Source: Kordiimonas aquimaris
GTDB taxonomy: Bacteria; Pseudomonadota; Alphaproteobacteria; Sphingomonadales; Kordiimonadaceae
Assembly: GCF_025574485.1 (NCBI RefSeq)
Contig: NZ_JAOBPO010000004.1
Span: forward strand, 186,001-250,000
Direction of reading: 5' to 3'
DNA: 64,000 nt
The notes under the pieces: generated by a model
Database searches by the model: none
Seen by the model: only the letters and a program-made list of their open reading frames with translations
Told to the model about the DNA's origin: nothing
Program-made: the position numbers and the translations under genes
Shown here: positions 47,197 through 56,732 of the stretch, piece by piece
Layout: every line of letters starts with the position of its first letter
Numbering within the stretch: position 1 is the first letter of the stretch

Positions 47197-47753
47197 CAGA
47201 TGTGGCGCAAAAAAATAGCCGCGTAGCAACAATTGTTGTTGGTGTCGTAGTCGGCATGATCGGTCTGGCGTATGCTTCTGTACCACTTTACGACCTGTTC
47301 TGTAAGGTTACAGGATACGGGGGTACGACACAGCGTGCAGCCTTGTTTGATGCACAAGCGACCGACCGCGACATGAAAGTCCGTTTTGCAGCTAATGTTC
47401 ACCGCGATATGCCTTGGGAATTTTCGCCTGAACAGGTGTCTCAGAAACTAAAGGTGGGGGAGCAGGGGCTTGCCTATTATGAAGTTTTCAATCCGACCAG
47501 CAAAACAATTACAGGAACGGCAACCTACAATGTCACGCCACACAAAGCTGGTGAGTATTTTGCCAAGATAGAATGTTTCTGTTTTACAGAACAAACGCTT
47601 AAGCCGGGCGAGCGTATGATGATGCCGGTGGTGTATTTTATCGACCCTCTAATTGAAGAGGATCGTAATTTGAATGAAGTTACGGAAGTAACGCTTTCAT
47701 ATACTTTTTTCGTTATTGATGACGAAAAGGTTGAGACGGTAACGGGGCGCTAG
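47193..47753 (+). CDS. ctaG: Cytochrome c oxidase copper-delivery protein CtaG/Cox11
   Basis: Membrane-anchored periplasmic copper chaperone of 186 residues that builds CuB in subunit I. It has one N-terminal helix (about 11-30), the YDLFCKVTGYGG segment with C37, and the copper-binding C128-F-C130 (KIECFCFTEQ) of the immunoglobulin-like domain, then MPVVYFIDP. The start is a GTG at 47193 that overlaps the preceding small ORF stop, indicating coupling. Confidence 0.96.
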   Translation: MTDVAQKNSRVATIVVGVVVGMIGLAYASVPLYDLFCKVTGYGGTTQRAALFDAQATDRDMKVRFAANVHRDMPWEFSPEQVSQKLKVGEQGLAYYEVFNPTSKTITGTATYNVTPHKAGEYFAKIECFCFTEQTLKPGERMMMPVVYFIDPLIEEDRNLNEVTEVTLSYTFFVIDDEKVETVTGR

Positions 47754-47801
47754 GGCCCAATATGTAAGGCACTATGTAATGTGCTTTTTGAGGAGGAATA
47801 A

Positions 47802-48653
47802 ATGGCAGGCGAAGTAAAACACGACTACCATCTGGTAAACCCAAGCCCATGGCCAGCTATTGGCTCGCTTGCAATTTTTGTAATGCTGTTTGGTGCCGTT
47901 TTTGCGATGAAACCAGAAGCTAACTTCTTTGGTATTGCTGGTGGCAGTTTTGGTTCATGGGCTTTTGGTAGTGGCTTCTTGCTGCTTATCTACACTGCTT
48001 TTGCATGGTGGAAAGACGTGGTTCATGAAGCTGAGACAGGTGATCATACTCCTGTTGTGGGTATTGGCCTTCGGTACGGCATGATCCTGTTCATTGCTTC
48101 TGAAGTAATGTTCTTTGTTGCATGGTTTTGGGCATTTTTTAATGCGTCTTTATATCCAGCCTTGCCTATCGAGCCTGGCACTTTCTGGGAAGTTGTTGGT
48201 AATGAAGCTGTGTGGCCGCCAAGGGGTATTGAAACGTTTGATCCTTGGCACCTGCCTTTTATTAATACGCTTATCCTTCTGTTATCAGGCACTACAGTTA
48301 CGTGGGCACACCATGCAATTGTGCACGGTGACCGTGAAGGTTTGATCAAAGGGTTATGGCTGACAGTAGCACTCGGCGCTGTGTTCACTATGGTGCAAGG
48401 TTATGAGTATAGCCACGCAGCCTTTGGCTTCTCAGGCAGTATTTACGGCGCAACATTCTTTATGGCGACGGGTTTCCATGGTTTTCATGTATTAATTGGT
48501 ACGATCTTCCTAGCGGTATGCTTGGGACGCGCGATTAAAGGCCAGTTTAAAGCAGATCACCATTTTGGGTTTGAAGCTGCGGCTTGGTATTGGCACTTTG
48601 TTGATGTCGTGTGGCTCTTCCTGTTCTTTGCCGTTTATATCTGGGGCGGCTAA
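47802..48653 (+). CDS. ctaE: Cytochrome c oxidase subunit III
   Basis: Subunit III of 283 residues with seven helices. Typical segments are [47 protein letters not shown] (in pieces), [19 protein letters not shown] and the C-terminal [16 protein letters not shown]. It stabilises the catalytic core and its proton uptake. GAGGAGG precedes the ATG. It lies 48 bases after ctaG in the oxidase operon. Confidence 0.97.
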   Translation: MAGEVKHDYHLVNPSPWPAIGSLAIFVMLFGAVFAMKPEANFFGIAGGSFGSWAFGSGFLLLIYTAFAWWKDVVHEAETGDHTPVVGIGLRYGMILFIASEVMFFVAWFWAFFNASLYPALPIEPGTFWEVVGNEAVWPPRGIETFDPWHLPFINTLILLLSGTTVTWAHHAIVHGDREGLIKGLWLTVALGAVFTMVQGYEYSHAAFGFSGSIYGATFFMATGFHGFHVLIGTIFLAVCLGRAIKGQFKADHHFGFEAAAWYWHFVDVVWLFLFFAVYIWGG

Positions 48654-48659
48654 TTATAG

Positions 48660-49070
48660 ATGAGTGATACACTCAATACGAAACATGAAACCGATCGGCA
48701 TAGCCGGTCGGTTTCGCCTTATAGGGCAGGGTTTAGGTGCGTTTGCCCAAATTGCGGTGAAGCACCGCTGTTTCATAACGTGCTTGAAGTACGAGAAATA
48801 TGCCCACACTGCGATTTTGACCTGAGTGCTGCAGATCCGGGTGATGGTGCGCAGGTTTTTGTTATTCTGATCCTGGGTTTTGTTTGCGCCTTGCTTGGTT
48901 TCATCCTGTACGGAACGTTTTCTATGCCACCGTGGATGATTGCTGCTGTGCTCGGTATGGTTATCTTATTTGGTAGCATTTGGATGCTGCGTGTGTTCAA
49001 GGCTACATTGGTGGCCTTGCAGTTTCATCATGATGCCCATGAAGGCAAATTGGATGATAAAGGTGCCTAA
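48660..49070 (+). CDS. DUF983 domain membrane protein
   Basis: A 136-residue protein with an N-terminal zinc-finger-like part (CVCPNCGEAPLFHNVLEV, then CPHCDFDLS) and two membrane helices (about 63-82 and 86-105). DUF983 proteins are regularly found between ctaE and surf1 in alphaproteobacteria and are suspected oxidase assembly or regulation factors, without proof. It starts six bases after ctaE and ends two bases before SURF1, so it is an integral part of the operon. Confidence 0.9.
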   Translation: MSDTLNTKHETDRHSRSVSPYRAGFRCVCPNCGEAPLFHNVLEVREICPHCDFDLSAADPGDGAQVFVILILGFVCALLGFILYGTFSMPPWMIAAVLGMVILFGSIWMLRVFKATLVALQFHHDAHEGKLDDKGA

Positions 49071-49072
49071 TT

Positions 49073-49774
49073 ATGAACCGGATTGCTTTTGAAACTAACT
49101 GGAAGATAGTGACAGCTGTATTATCGGCGCTGGCTATTCTTATTTTCCTTGGTACGTGGCAAGCACAAAAAATTGGCCCTAAAACACAGCTGCTAAAATC
49201 CATCGAGCAAGGCATGTCAGCGGACCCCATGCTATTGCCCGTGCATTTGGATGATCCGCAATCAGTGGTGTATCGTCGTGTTTCTTTTGATGGTGTGGCG
49301 GCCGATGCACCGGCAATTAAGGTTTTTGGAACCAACCTAAAGGGAAAGCCAGGTTACTCACTCTATAAGCCGGTGATACGGCAGCACGGGCGGGCTGTTA
49401 TGGTGAACTTTGGCTGGATACCATTGGCACAGCAGAAATTGCCAATACTGCCGGTTGGTGAGATCACGGTTAACGGTGTGTTGATGGAAAGTGCTGTTGC
49501 TGGTGACTTTACGCCGCCTGATAACCTTGAAAAAAATGAATGGTACACAGCAAACGTTCATGAAATGGCCCAATTTTTTGGGCTGAGCTCCAAGGAATAC
49601 TATCATTTTCGTATATTTGCGGACCATAGTGATGATACGGCGGGGTTTCCGCAAGGCGGCCAAGTGCGGGTGGATATTCCCAATGATCACTTCGAATATA
49701 TGCTGACGTGGTATGGTTTGGCGCTTGGTTTAATTGGTGTATTTCTCGCTTTTAGTCTTAAAAAGAAAGATTAG
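49073..49774 (+). CDS. SURF1-family cytochrome c oxidase assembly protein
   Basis: A 233-residue membrane protein of the SURF1/Shy1 family, which helps insert haem a in subunit I. Two helices flank a periplasmic domain (about 17-35 and 210-229). Family segments are LIFLGTWQAQKIG near the N-terminus, YRRVSFDG, GYSLYKPVI, VMVNFGWIP and the end DHFEYMLTWYGLALGLIGVFLAF (in pieces). It lies two bases after DUF983. A 161-base gap separates it from thrC. Confidence 0.93.
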   Translation: MNRIAFETNWKIVTAVLSALAILIFLGTWQAQKIGPKTQLLKSIEQGMSADPMLLPVHLDDPQSVVYRRVSFDGVAADAPAIKVFGTNLKGKPGYSLYKPVIRQHGRAVMVNFGWIPLAQQKLPILPVGEITVNGVLMESAVAGDFTPPDNLEKNEWYTANVHEMAQFFGLSSKEYYHFRIFADHSDDTAGFPQGGQVRVDIPNDHFEYMLTWYGLALGLIGVFLAFSLKKKD

Positions 49775-49935
49775 TATCTGTTACCATGGTTTCATGGTGT
49801 GGTTTTGCGGCACAAAGCATTGCAATATACTGCTATATACAAGTCAGTCCTTGCTTATAGGCTTGCATATCCGCGCGCTGCCTTTTATGACTGTCCGTCA
49901 TTTGCGCAATAATCAGTTAGTTAAGTTGTAATGCA

Positions 49936-51333
49936 GTGAAATATATTTCTACACGCGGTGAAGCGGAAACACTAGATTTCGAAGGTGTAACTCTGACCGG
50001 GCTGGCGCGCGACGGCGGCCTGTATGTACCTGAAATGGTTCCTTCTTTTTCTCATGATGAAATACGCGCAATGGCTGGTAACACGTATGCAGAAATTGCT
50101 TACCGCGTTATCAAACCGTTTGTTGGAACAACCATTGATAATGCCAGCCTTAAGCGTATGTTGGAAGAAACATATAGCACTGATACATTTCGACATCCGG
50201 CTGTTGCGCCGCTTGTGCAACTCAATGAGAGAGATTGGGTTTTAGAGCTTTTTCATGGTCCCACACTTGCGTTTAAAGATTTTGCTTTGCAATTATTAGG
50301 ACGCTTTTTCGATCATTTCACGGCACGTAAGGAAAGAAAATTAACCATTCTTGGTGCTACATCAGGTGACACTGGCTCGGCAGCAATTGAAGCCTGCCGT
50401 GGCCGCGATAATGTGACCATATATATGTTGCATCCAAAAGGGCGCGTTTCAGATGTGCAACGCCGTCAAATGACAACTGTGATTGAACCGAATGTTGTTA
50501 ATATTGCCATTGATGGGACATTCGATGATTGCCAGGCACTTGTAAAAGAATGTTTTAACGATCTGTCTTTTCGCGATGAAGTTGGGCTAACTGCCGTGAA
50601 CTCGATTAATTGGGCACGCGTTATGGCGCAGGTTGTATATTATTTCACAACAGGTGCTGCTTTGGGCGCCCCGGATAGGACGTTAAGCTTTAGTGTGCCT
50701 ACAGGTAATTTTGGCGACATTTATGCAGGATATATAGCGCGCCAGATGGGGCTGCCTATCGAGAAGCTGGTTATTGCAACCAATAGCAATGATATTTTGG
50801 CGCGGACGCTACAAACAGGCACCTATGGACGAGGTGATGTGCATGCAACACTGTCACCTAGTATGGATATTCAGGTTTCAAGTAACTTTGAACGTATGAT
50901 GTTTGACCTCGCGAGTAGAGATGGTGCTGCTGTTAAGCGGTCTATGGATGCATTCGGACGTGATGGCAGCATCACTTTAACCTCAGAAGCACTTGAGACT
51001 GCGCGACAGATTTTCAATGCGTTACAAGTGGATGATGAAGCCACAAAGCATGTTATCAAAACATATGTCGATACGTGTGGATACCTTGCTGACCCTCACA
51101 CTGCAATTGGCTTAAAGGCGATGGAAACACTGCCAGAAAATAATGCACCGCACATTACACTTGCTACAGCACATCCGGTTAAATTTGGTTCGGCTGTTGA
51201 AGCTGCATGCGGTGTTAAGCCAAAGCTTCCTGAGCATATGAGTGACCTTTTCGACAGAAAAGAAGCATATCTTACGCTCGCAAACGATAAGGCAGCGCTT
51301 CAATCGCTCGTGCGAGACGGGGTGTCACCTTGA
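49936..51333 (+). CDS. thrC: Threonine synthase
   Basis: PLP-dependent enzyme of 465 residues that converts O-phosphohomoserine to threonine. The PLP lysine is K114 in FHGPTLAFKDFALQL; the phosphate-binding loop is GATSGDTGSAAIEA; and VPTGNFGDIYAGY is also typical. It starts with a GTG (49936, MKYISTRGEAET). It is followed without gap by an M16 peptidase gene (overlap TTGA), an order conserved in alphaproteobacteria. The matching homoserine kinase gene is near the right end of the window. Confidence 0.96.
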   Translation: MKYISTRGEAETLDFEGVTLTGLARDGGLYVPEMVPSFSHDEIRAMAGNTYAEIAYRVIKPFVGTTIDNASLKRMLEETYSTDTFRHPAVAPLVQLNERDWVLELFHGPTLAFKDFALQLLGRFFDHFTARKERKLTILGATSGDTGSAAIEACRGRDNVTIYMLHPKGRVSDVQRRQMTTVIEPNVVNIAIDGTFDDCQALVKECFNDLSFRDEVGLTAVNSINWARVMAQVVYYFTTGAALGAPDRTLSFSVPTGNFGDIYAGYIARQMGLPIEKLVIATNSNDILARTLQTGTYGRGDVHATLSPSMDIQVSSNFERMMFDLASRDGAAVKRSMDAFGRDGSITLTSEALETARQIFNALQVDDEATKHVIKTYVDTCGYLADPHTAIGLKAMETLPENNAPHITLATAHPVKFGSAVEAACGVKPKLPEHMSDLFDRKEAYLTLANDKAALQSLVRDGVSP

Positions 51334-52568
51334 GCGTTGAAGTAACAAAACTTTCGAATGGCTTGCGTGTCGTTAGCGAAAGCCGCAAGTCTGTAGAAAC
51401 GGTCACTGTAGGTGTTTGGGTTGATGTAGGGGCGCGTTTTGAGACGGAGCGTCAGAACGGTTTGACGCATTGTCTGGAACACATGCTGTTTAAAGGCACA
51501 AAAAAAAGAACAGCTCGCGACATTGCATTTGAGATTGAAGCTGTCGGCGGACACATGAACGCTTACACTTCGCGTGACAACACAACATATTATGCAAGGG
51601 TGCTTAAAGACGACATGGAGTTAGCCGTGGATCTGTTGGCAGATCTTGTTGTTAACAGTGTTTGTGATAGTGCTGAGCTAGAGCGCGAAAAAGATGTCAT
51701 TCTGCAAGAAATTGGTCAGACACTTGATACACCTGATGATGTTGTTTTTGATAATCTTCAAGCAGCAGCATTTGCAGGTCAGCCTATTGGCCGCACCATT
51801 TTAGGAGAGGCTGACAATGTTCGAGCCTTTACGCGTGATGATTTAACTGAGTTTTTGGCGACGCATTATTTAGCGTCCAATATTGTTATCTCTGCTGTTG
51901 GTAATTTAAGTCACGAAAAATTAATAGAGCTTGTTACTGATAAGTTTGCGCGTTTACCAACCGGGAACCGCGTGCCTGCGCTGCCTGCTAAATATATTGG
52001 TGGCAAGCATGTAGAAGTGCGAGATCTTGAGCAAATGCACCTGACACTTGGATGGCAGGGTGTATCTTATCATGACGATGACTATTACGCGCATCAACTA
52101 TACTCCACTATTTTAGGTGGAGGTATGTCATCGCGTTTATTTCAGGAAGTGCGCGAGCATCGTGGTCTTGCATACTCTGTGTATAGTTTCAGCAGCAGCC
52201 ATGCTGAAACAGGTTTATTTGGTATCTACGCGGGCACGGGGCCACAAATGGCTAATGAATTACTGCCCGTTATCAATGGCGAGATGGAACTGTTGGCAGC
52301 AGGCCCTAATGAGCAGGAGTTTAATGTTGCGCGAGCTCAACTCAAAGCTGGCCTTATGATGGCGCTTGAGGCAACGACGTCACGTATGGAACAAATCGGA
52401 CGTCAGATGTTGGTGTTTGATAAAATCATCCCTATTTCAGAAATGATAGCTAATGTGGATGCCGTCACAATGAAGGATGTTGCTACAGTTGGAGCAAACA
52501 TCTTATCTGATTCTTCGCCTTCGCTTGCTGCGGTTGGTAATAAAACTGCAACAGAGTTTCTAAATTAA
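51330..52568 (+). CDS. M16 family zinc peptidase (mitochondrial processing peptidase-like)
   Basis: Insulinase-family peptidase of 412 residues, close in type to the beta subunit of mitochondrial processing peptidase. The inverted zinc motif is H47-x-x-E50-H51 (HCLEHMLFKGT), with the distal glutamate region VILQEIGQTLDTPDD (about 123-137) and the C-terminal RGLAYSVYSF. The start is probably the TTG at 51330 that overlaps the thrC stop, since it gives the family N-terminus MSVEVTKLSNGLRVVSE. Likely a cytosolic or periplasmic oligopeptidase; no signal peptide is visible. Confidence 0.93.
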   Translation: MSVEVTKLSNGLRVVSESRKSVETVTVGVWVDVGARFETERQNGLTHCLEHMLFKGTKKRTARDIAFEIEAVGGHMNAYTSRDNTTYYARVLKDDMELAVDLLADLVVNSVCDSAELEREKDVILQEIGQTLDTPDDVVFDNLQAAAFAGQPIGRTILGEADNVRAFTRDDLTEFLATHYLASNIVISAVGNLSHEKLIELVTDKFARLPTGNRVPALPAKYIGGKHVEVRDLEQMHLTLGWQGVSYHDDDYYAHQLYSTILGGGMSSRLFQEVREHRGLAYSVYSFSSSHAETGLFGIYAGTGPQMANELLPVINGEMELLAAGPNEQEFNVARAQLKAGLMMALEATTSRMEQIGRQMLVFDKIIPISEMIANVDAVTMKDVATVGANILSDSSPSLAAVGNKTATEFLN

Positions 52569-52703
52569 AGCTGTATTTGCAGTGTAATTACGCCAATAAG
52601 CTTTAGTTTGCTACTTATGCGTTTTTCTGAGCTGCCATCCTATTGAAGTGTTTGTGTAAAAATGATACGAATTCGCAACAGTTAAACGTGGGGTGTTTCA
52701 GGG

Positions 52704-53387
52704 GTGAGCCGCGAACTACGACAATTTTTAGAATACTGGTATGCGCTAGGGGGTGGAAAATATCCGCCAGAGCGTAGTCACCTGGATTTAAGGCAGCTCG
52801 CATCTATTCTCAGGTGGATGTTTATACTTGAGATGGACGAAAGCGGCTTGCTAAAATTCAGACTTGCGGGCTCGTGTATCGAAGAAGCACTTGGATGCGG
52901 TATGACAGACCAGTCGTACGCTGACTTATTTTCTGTTAATCAAAATGCCAATATTACTGAAGAACTATACGCTCTCTCTCTTGTACAAGGCAGCGGTTTA
53001 CTTCGCAGCGGGTCATTCACATTAGATAATCAGACCACGATGGACCTTCAGGTTCTTGCATTGCCATTTGCAGATCAACGCGCGATGGGAGGCGTTGTTA
53101 TGGTTGGTGCGGTGAAGCCTTTTGATTACAATAATCCTGGTTTTGTGGACCGTAGGCCAAATTTTGACCAATTCATTGATGAATTGCTGTCGGTGCCATC
53201 ACCACGTTTTCTATCTGAAGATCAATTGTCGGAGCGCCTTTCTGCGAAGCTGCAGGATAAAAGTGTAGAGCTGCGTGTGCTGGATGTTGAGGCAGTATTA
53301 AATTCTGATGTTGCTGCCGGTATGCAGGAGAATAAACGGTTCCCTTGCTTCACATCGGACGTCTTACCTACAACACAAGCGCATTAA
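52704..53387 (+). CDS. PAS_5/DUF1457 family protein 5
   Basis: A 227-residue PAS_5-type protein with FLEYWYALGGGKYPPERSHLDLRQL (in pieces), WMFILEMDESGLLKFRLAGS and FTLDNQTTMDLQVLALPFADQ (in pieces). The extra C-terminal 70 residues (after FDQFIDELL) have no recognised domain. It starts with a GTG at 52704 and has a weak ribosome-binding site. It is a distant relative of the four PAS_5 proteins at 39-42 kb. Ligand and partner unknown. Confidence 0.75.
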   Translation: MSRELRQFLEYWYALGGGKYPPERSHLDLRQLASILRWMFILEMDESGLLKFRLAGSCIEEALGCGMTDQSYADLFSVNQNANITEELYALSLVQGSGLLRSGSFTLDNQTTMDLQVLALPFADQRAMGGVVMVGAVKPFDYNNPGFVDRRPNFDQFIDELLSVPSPRFLSEDQLSERLSAKLQDKSVELRVLDVEAVLNSDVAAGMQENKRFPCFTSDVLPTTQAH

Positions 53388-53417
53388 TTATTTTCCAGCC
53401 TGCTCTCAAGTGACGGT

Positions 53418-53981
53418 TTAACTATGACCAGCATCACTTGAAAGCATAGCTATATCAATACCCAACATTGCCATTGCACGTGACCATTTGTGTTCTAATT
53501 CAGTATGAAAAATGATTTCTTCATCCGCGTCAGCAATCATCCAGCCGTTAGCTTGGACTTCTGACTCTAATTGTCCCGCACCCCACCCAGCGTAGCCTAA
53601 AGTCAGCAGGTGATTAATAGGGCCAGCATTGCTTGCCATTGCTTTTAATATATCAACGGTTGCGGTCAGTGCTGTGGTTTGGCTGACAATCATGGTTGAA
53701 TCTTGAACATAATCTGCTGAATGTAGAACGAACCCACGACCAGGTTCTACAGGACCACCTGCGTGAATAGTTACATTGGGCACTTCTTCACTTACATCAA
53801 TTGATAATTGCTCAAGTAATCCCTGAAAATCCAGCGCTTCATGTTGAGCATTGATAACAAGTCCCATTGCTCCAGATGCGTCATGCGAGCAAATGTAAAT
53901 AACACTACGCTCAAAGCGTGGGTCACTCATGGACGGCATAGCCAGTAGTAGTTTATTCTCGAAGTAAGTGGACTGAGGCAT
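53418..53981 (-). CDS. YqgE/AlgH family protein
   Basis: A 187-residue cytosolic protein of the YqgE/AlgH (DUF179) family. Clear family segments are LLAMPSMSDPRFERSVIYICSHDASGAMGLVIN (in pieces), GGPVEPGRGFVLHS and GYAGWGAGQLESEV. AlgH was linked to alginate regulation in Pseudomonas but the molecular function is unknown. The start is the ATG at 53981. It is divergent from the DsbD-N domain gene, with a 184-base region between them. Confidence 0.92.
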   Translation of the reverse strand: MPQSTYFENKLLLAMPSMSDPRFERSVIYICSHDASGAMGLVINAQHEALDFQGLLEQLSIDVSEEVPNVTIHAGGPVEPGRGFVLHSADYVQDSTMIVSQTTALTATVDILKAMASNAGPINHLLTLGYAGWGAGQLESEVQANGWMIADADEEIIFHTELEHKWSRAMAMLGIDIAMLSSDAGHS

Positions 53982-54165
53982 TCATTTCTCACTTTAGATA
54001 ATTCTATCCTCAATGTTATAAGGACGCAATGTGTCAGGATAATCACGGATACTAACCATGAATACAATCATATTTCCTGATATTGAATTAACGCTAATGT
54101 GAAGCATTGCTATTAGCTATTGAGAACCTGTGTTGCTAGACACTGCGCATGTAAAGGATAGATTT

Positions 54166-55035
54166 ATGCGTATTTTTGTTACCTCACTTTGTACCATTAT
54201 GGTTACTATATTTATAATGGAGGTGCCTGCAATCAGTGCTAATCAGTCTGCTTGGCAGGATCATCAGGGTATGATTTCAACACGTATTCTCGTTGCCTCT
54301 CCTGATATAGCACAGTTATTTCCTACGCGCGTCAGTAATGGTGAGGATACAGTTTTATTGGCTTGGGAAGCCAAGTTAACTGATGGTTGGAAAACTTATT
54401 GGCGATCACCCGGTGAAGCTGGGTTGCCTGTGCGTCTATTCGCCAATGATAATCAGATTGAGCTTTTGTACCCGTTTCCTGAGCGTTTTGAATTATTTGG
54501 TTTGGAAACATATGGCTACAGCAAGCAAGTTGTTATTCCGTTTCAGGTAAAGGCTTCCGATGTTGCCGGGTCATTAGACCTCAAGGCTGATTTCATGGTG
54601 TGTAAAGATATCTGTGTACCTTTTGAAGCATCATATAATTTAGCAGTAGATATAGAAAACGCTGGTGATATTACCTCTGATATACGAGTACAAAGCTGGC
54701 TTGCGAAAGTGCCGGAGGTTGGTGATGCGGCGCCTGGTGGACTAGTGATCGATTCTGTGCGTCTTGCTGGTACACCGGGCCATCAAAATCTAATTGTTGA
54801 TGCGACCGCTGCTGCGCCTTTGACTAAGGCTGATGTCTTGGCAGAAGCGAATGAGAGCATGCAGTTTCGCTCACCGAAAGTGCGCTTAAGACGTGACGGT
54901 CGTTCCGCGCGTTTTGTGCTGCCTGTTGTTTCTGCGCAATCTAATTATGATCTTAGCCAAGGTAAAGTACGTGTAACGCTTACTGATGGACGCGGTAATG
55001 CAATTGATCGCTTTTTTGACCTGAGTGGTCGATAG
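54166..55035 (+). CDS. DsbD N-terminal-domain (DsbC-like) secreted protein
   Basis: A 289-residue periplasmic protein with a signal peptide (TSLCTIMVTIFIMEVPAISA) and one DsbD-alpha-type immunoglobulin-like domain. C146 and C150 in FMVCKDICVPFE are the redox pair seen in this domain family. The membrane and thioredoxin domains of DsbD are absent, and none is encoded next to it, so its electron source is unclear. The frame reads back to a GTG at 54130, but the ATG at 54166 with AAAGGA upstream gives a proper signal peptide. A peroxiredoxin gene follows. Confidence 0.8.
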   Translation: MRIFVTSLCTIMVTIFIMEVPAISANQSAWQDHQGMISTRILVASPDIAQLFPTRVSNGEDTVLLAWEAKLTDGWKTYWRSPGEAGLPVRLFANDNQIELLYPFPERFELFGLETYGYSKQVVIPFQVKASDVAGSLDLKADFMVCKDICVPFEASYNLAVDIENAGDITSDIRVQSWLAKVPEVGDAAPGGLVIDSVRLAGTPGHQNLIVDATAAAPLTKADVLAEANESMQFRSPKVRLRRDGRSARFVLPVVSAQSNYDLSQGKVRVTLTDGRGNAIDRFFDLSGR

Positions 55036-55115
55036 AGCTTGTCCATAGCAAGTAGCTATGCAAGGTTGCCCGCGAAAACTTCTATGGGTGAACTAACATT
55101 TAAACGGAGCAGATA

Positions 55116-55598
55116 ATGGCAATCCAAGTTGGTGATAAAATTCCTACAGCTACTATGACAACAATGACAGCAGACGGTCCTGGCCCAGTTGTTACTGATG
55201 AGTTTTTTGCAGGTAAAAAAGTTGTGTTTTTCTCAGTGCCAGGTGCTTTCACGCCTACATGTTCAGCTAAACATCTACCGGGTTTTGTAACACGTGCAGA
55301 TGAAATTCTTGCTAAAGGCGTTGATGCAATTGCGTGTATGTCTGTGAACGATGTGTTCGTTATGCATGCATGGGGTAAAGACGCTGGCGTTGAAGACAAA
55401 GTTATAATGCTGGCTGATGGAAATGGCGACTTTACCAAAGCGATTGATCTGGAAATGGACGGTCGTGGTTTTGGTATGGGAATACGGTCAAAACGGTTTG
55501 CCATGATTGTGGAAAATGGTGTTGTAACAACGCTTAATATCGAAGAGCCTGGCGCGTTTCAAGTGTCGAGTGCAGAGTATGTTTTGAACCAATTATAG
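55116..55598 (+). CDS. Peroxiredoxin, Prx5 type
   Basis: Thiol peroxidase of 160 residues. The peroxidatic cysteine is C49 in VPGAFTPTCSAKHLPGF and a further cysteine is C74 in IACMSVNDVFVMHAW. It reduces hydrogen peroxide and organic or lipid peroxides, probably with glutathione and glutaredoxin. No signal peptide, so it is cytosolic. AAACGGAG precedes the ATG, and a terminator follows. It starts 80 bases after the DsbD-N domain gene. Confidence 0.95.
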   Translation: MAIQVGDKIPTATMTTMTADGPGPVVTDEFFAGKKVVFFSVPGAFTPTCSAKHLPGFVTRADEILAKGVDAIACMSVNDVFVMHAWGKDAGVEDKVIMLADGNGDFTKAIDLEMDGRGFGMGIRSKRFAMIVENGVVTTLNIEEPGAFQVSSAEYVLNQL

Positions 55599-55620
55599 CA
55601 ACATTTTCATCTTATTATTT

Positions 55621-55652
55621 AAGGGGTGGCCAGCGGCTGCCCCTTTTATTTT
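55621..55652 (+). terminator. Rho-independent terminator after the peroxiredoxin gene
   Basis: Ten-pair stem AAGGGGTGGC/GCTGCCCCTT (two wobble pairs) with a five-base loop, followed by a T-rich tail, 22 bases after the stop. Confidence 0.8.
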
Positions 55653-55717
55653 GCGGTTGTATTCCCTACATGTAGTGGTAGTGAAAAATACATTATTTGG
55701 GATTGGGAGTGTTTTAT

Positions 55718-56701
55718 ATGATTGAAATTGGAAGCATATTTGCCGGTTTAGTTGGTATTCTTGCCATCATTCTTGTCTTTTCTGCTGTTGTTACCGTGCG
55801 TCAGGGTTTTGAATATACCGTAGAGCGAATGGGACGTTACACTAGGACCCTTACACCAGGTTTTCATCTGATTGTTCCGTTTATTGACCGCATTGGTCAG
55901 CGCATGAACATGATGGAGCAAGTGCTTGATATTCCAACACAGGAAGTCATCACAAAAGACAACGCCATGGTTGCGGCAGATGGTGTCGTATTCTTCCAGG
56001 TTTTAAATGCATCCCAAGCTAGCTACGAGGTTAGTAACGTCACTCTAGCCATCCTTAATCTCACTATGACTAATCTCAGGACAGTAATGGGGTCTATGGA
56101 TTTGGATGAGTTGCTTTCCAAACGTGATGAGATTAATGCCCGGCTCATGAATGTTGTTGATGGTGCCACACAGCCATGGGGCGTGAAAATTACGCGTATT
56201 GAAATTAAAGATATTGCGCCGCCACGGGACATTGTTGATGCGATGGCTCGCCAGATGAAAGCGGAGCGCTTGAAGCGTGCCGCTATTCTTGAAGCTGAAG
56301 GAGAGCGTAACTCTGAAATTCTGCGTGCAGAAGGTGAGAAGCGTTCTGCAATCCTTGAGGCGGAAGGGCGCCGCGAAGCTGCATTTAAAGACGCTGAAGC
56401 CCGCGAACGTGAGGCAGAAGCAGAAGCCAAGGCTACCGAAATGGTCTCGAAAGCTATTTCTGAAGGGGATGCTCAGGCAATTAACTACTTTGTTGCTCAA
56501 AAGTATGTTGAGGCACTGCAAGAGTTTGCAAGGTCTCCGAATGAAAAATTGGTCTTTATGCCGATGGAAGCATCGAGTGTCATTGGTTCTATAGGCGGCA
56601 TTGCTGAATTGTTCAAAGAAGTAGGAACTAATAGCGGTGGCCCAGCAGGAAGCAAGGGCGCGAAACCTGCCCGGTCGGGCGGCGTTCCAATAGTTGAGTA
56701 A
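55718..56701 (+). CDS. qmcA: SPFH/Band 7 membrane protein, QmcA/stomatin-like
   Basis: A 327-residue SPFH protein with an N-terminal membrane helix (about 6-27), the SPFH domain (VRQGFEYTVERMGRYTRTLTPGFHLIVPF, in pieces; TKDNAMVAADGVVFFQV) and a long charged coiled coil rich in EAEG/ERE repeats (about 180-255). The C-terminus has KLVFMPMEASS. Such proteins form flotillin-like scaffolds in the inner membrane. The frame reads back to a TTG, but the ATG at 55718 with GGGAG upstream is preferred. The next gene is its usual NfeD partner. Confidence 0.93.
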   Translation: MIEIGSIFAGLVGILAIILVFSAVVTVRQGFEYTVERMGRYTRTLTPGFHLIVPFIDRIGQRMNMMEQVLDIPTQEVITKDNAMVAADGVVFFQVLNASQASYEVSNVTLAILNLTMTNLRTVMGSMDLDELLSKRDEINARLMNVVDGATQPWGVKITRIEIKDIAPPRDIVDAMARQMKAERLKRAAILEAEGERNSEILRAEGEKRSAILEAEGRREAAFKDAEAREREAEAEAKATEMVSKAISEGDAQAINYFVAQKYVEALQEFARSPNEKLVFMPMEASSVIGSIGGIAELFKEVGTNSGGPAGSKGAKPARSGGVPIVE

Positions 56702-56732
56702 TGTTGCAGTAGCTATGAAAGGAGTGAAGTGA

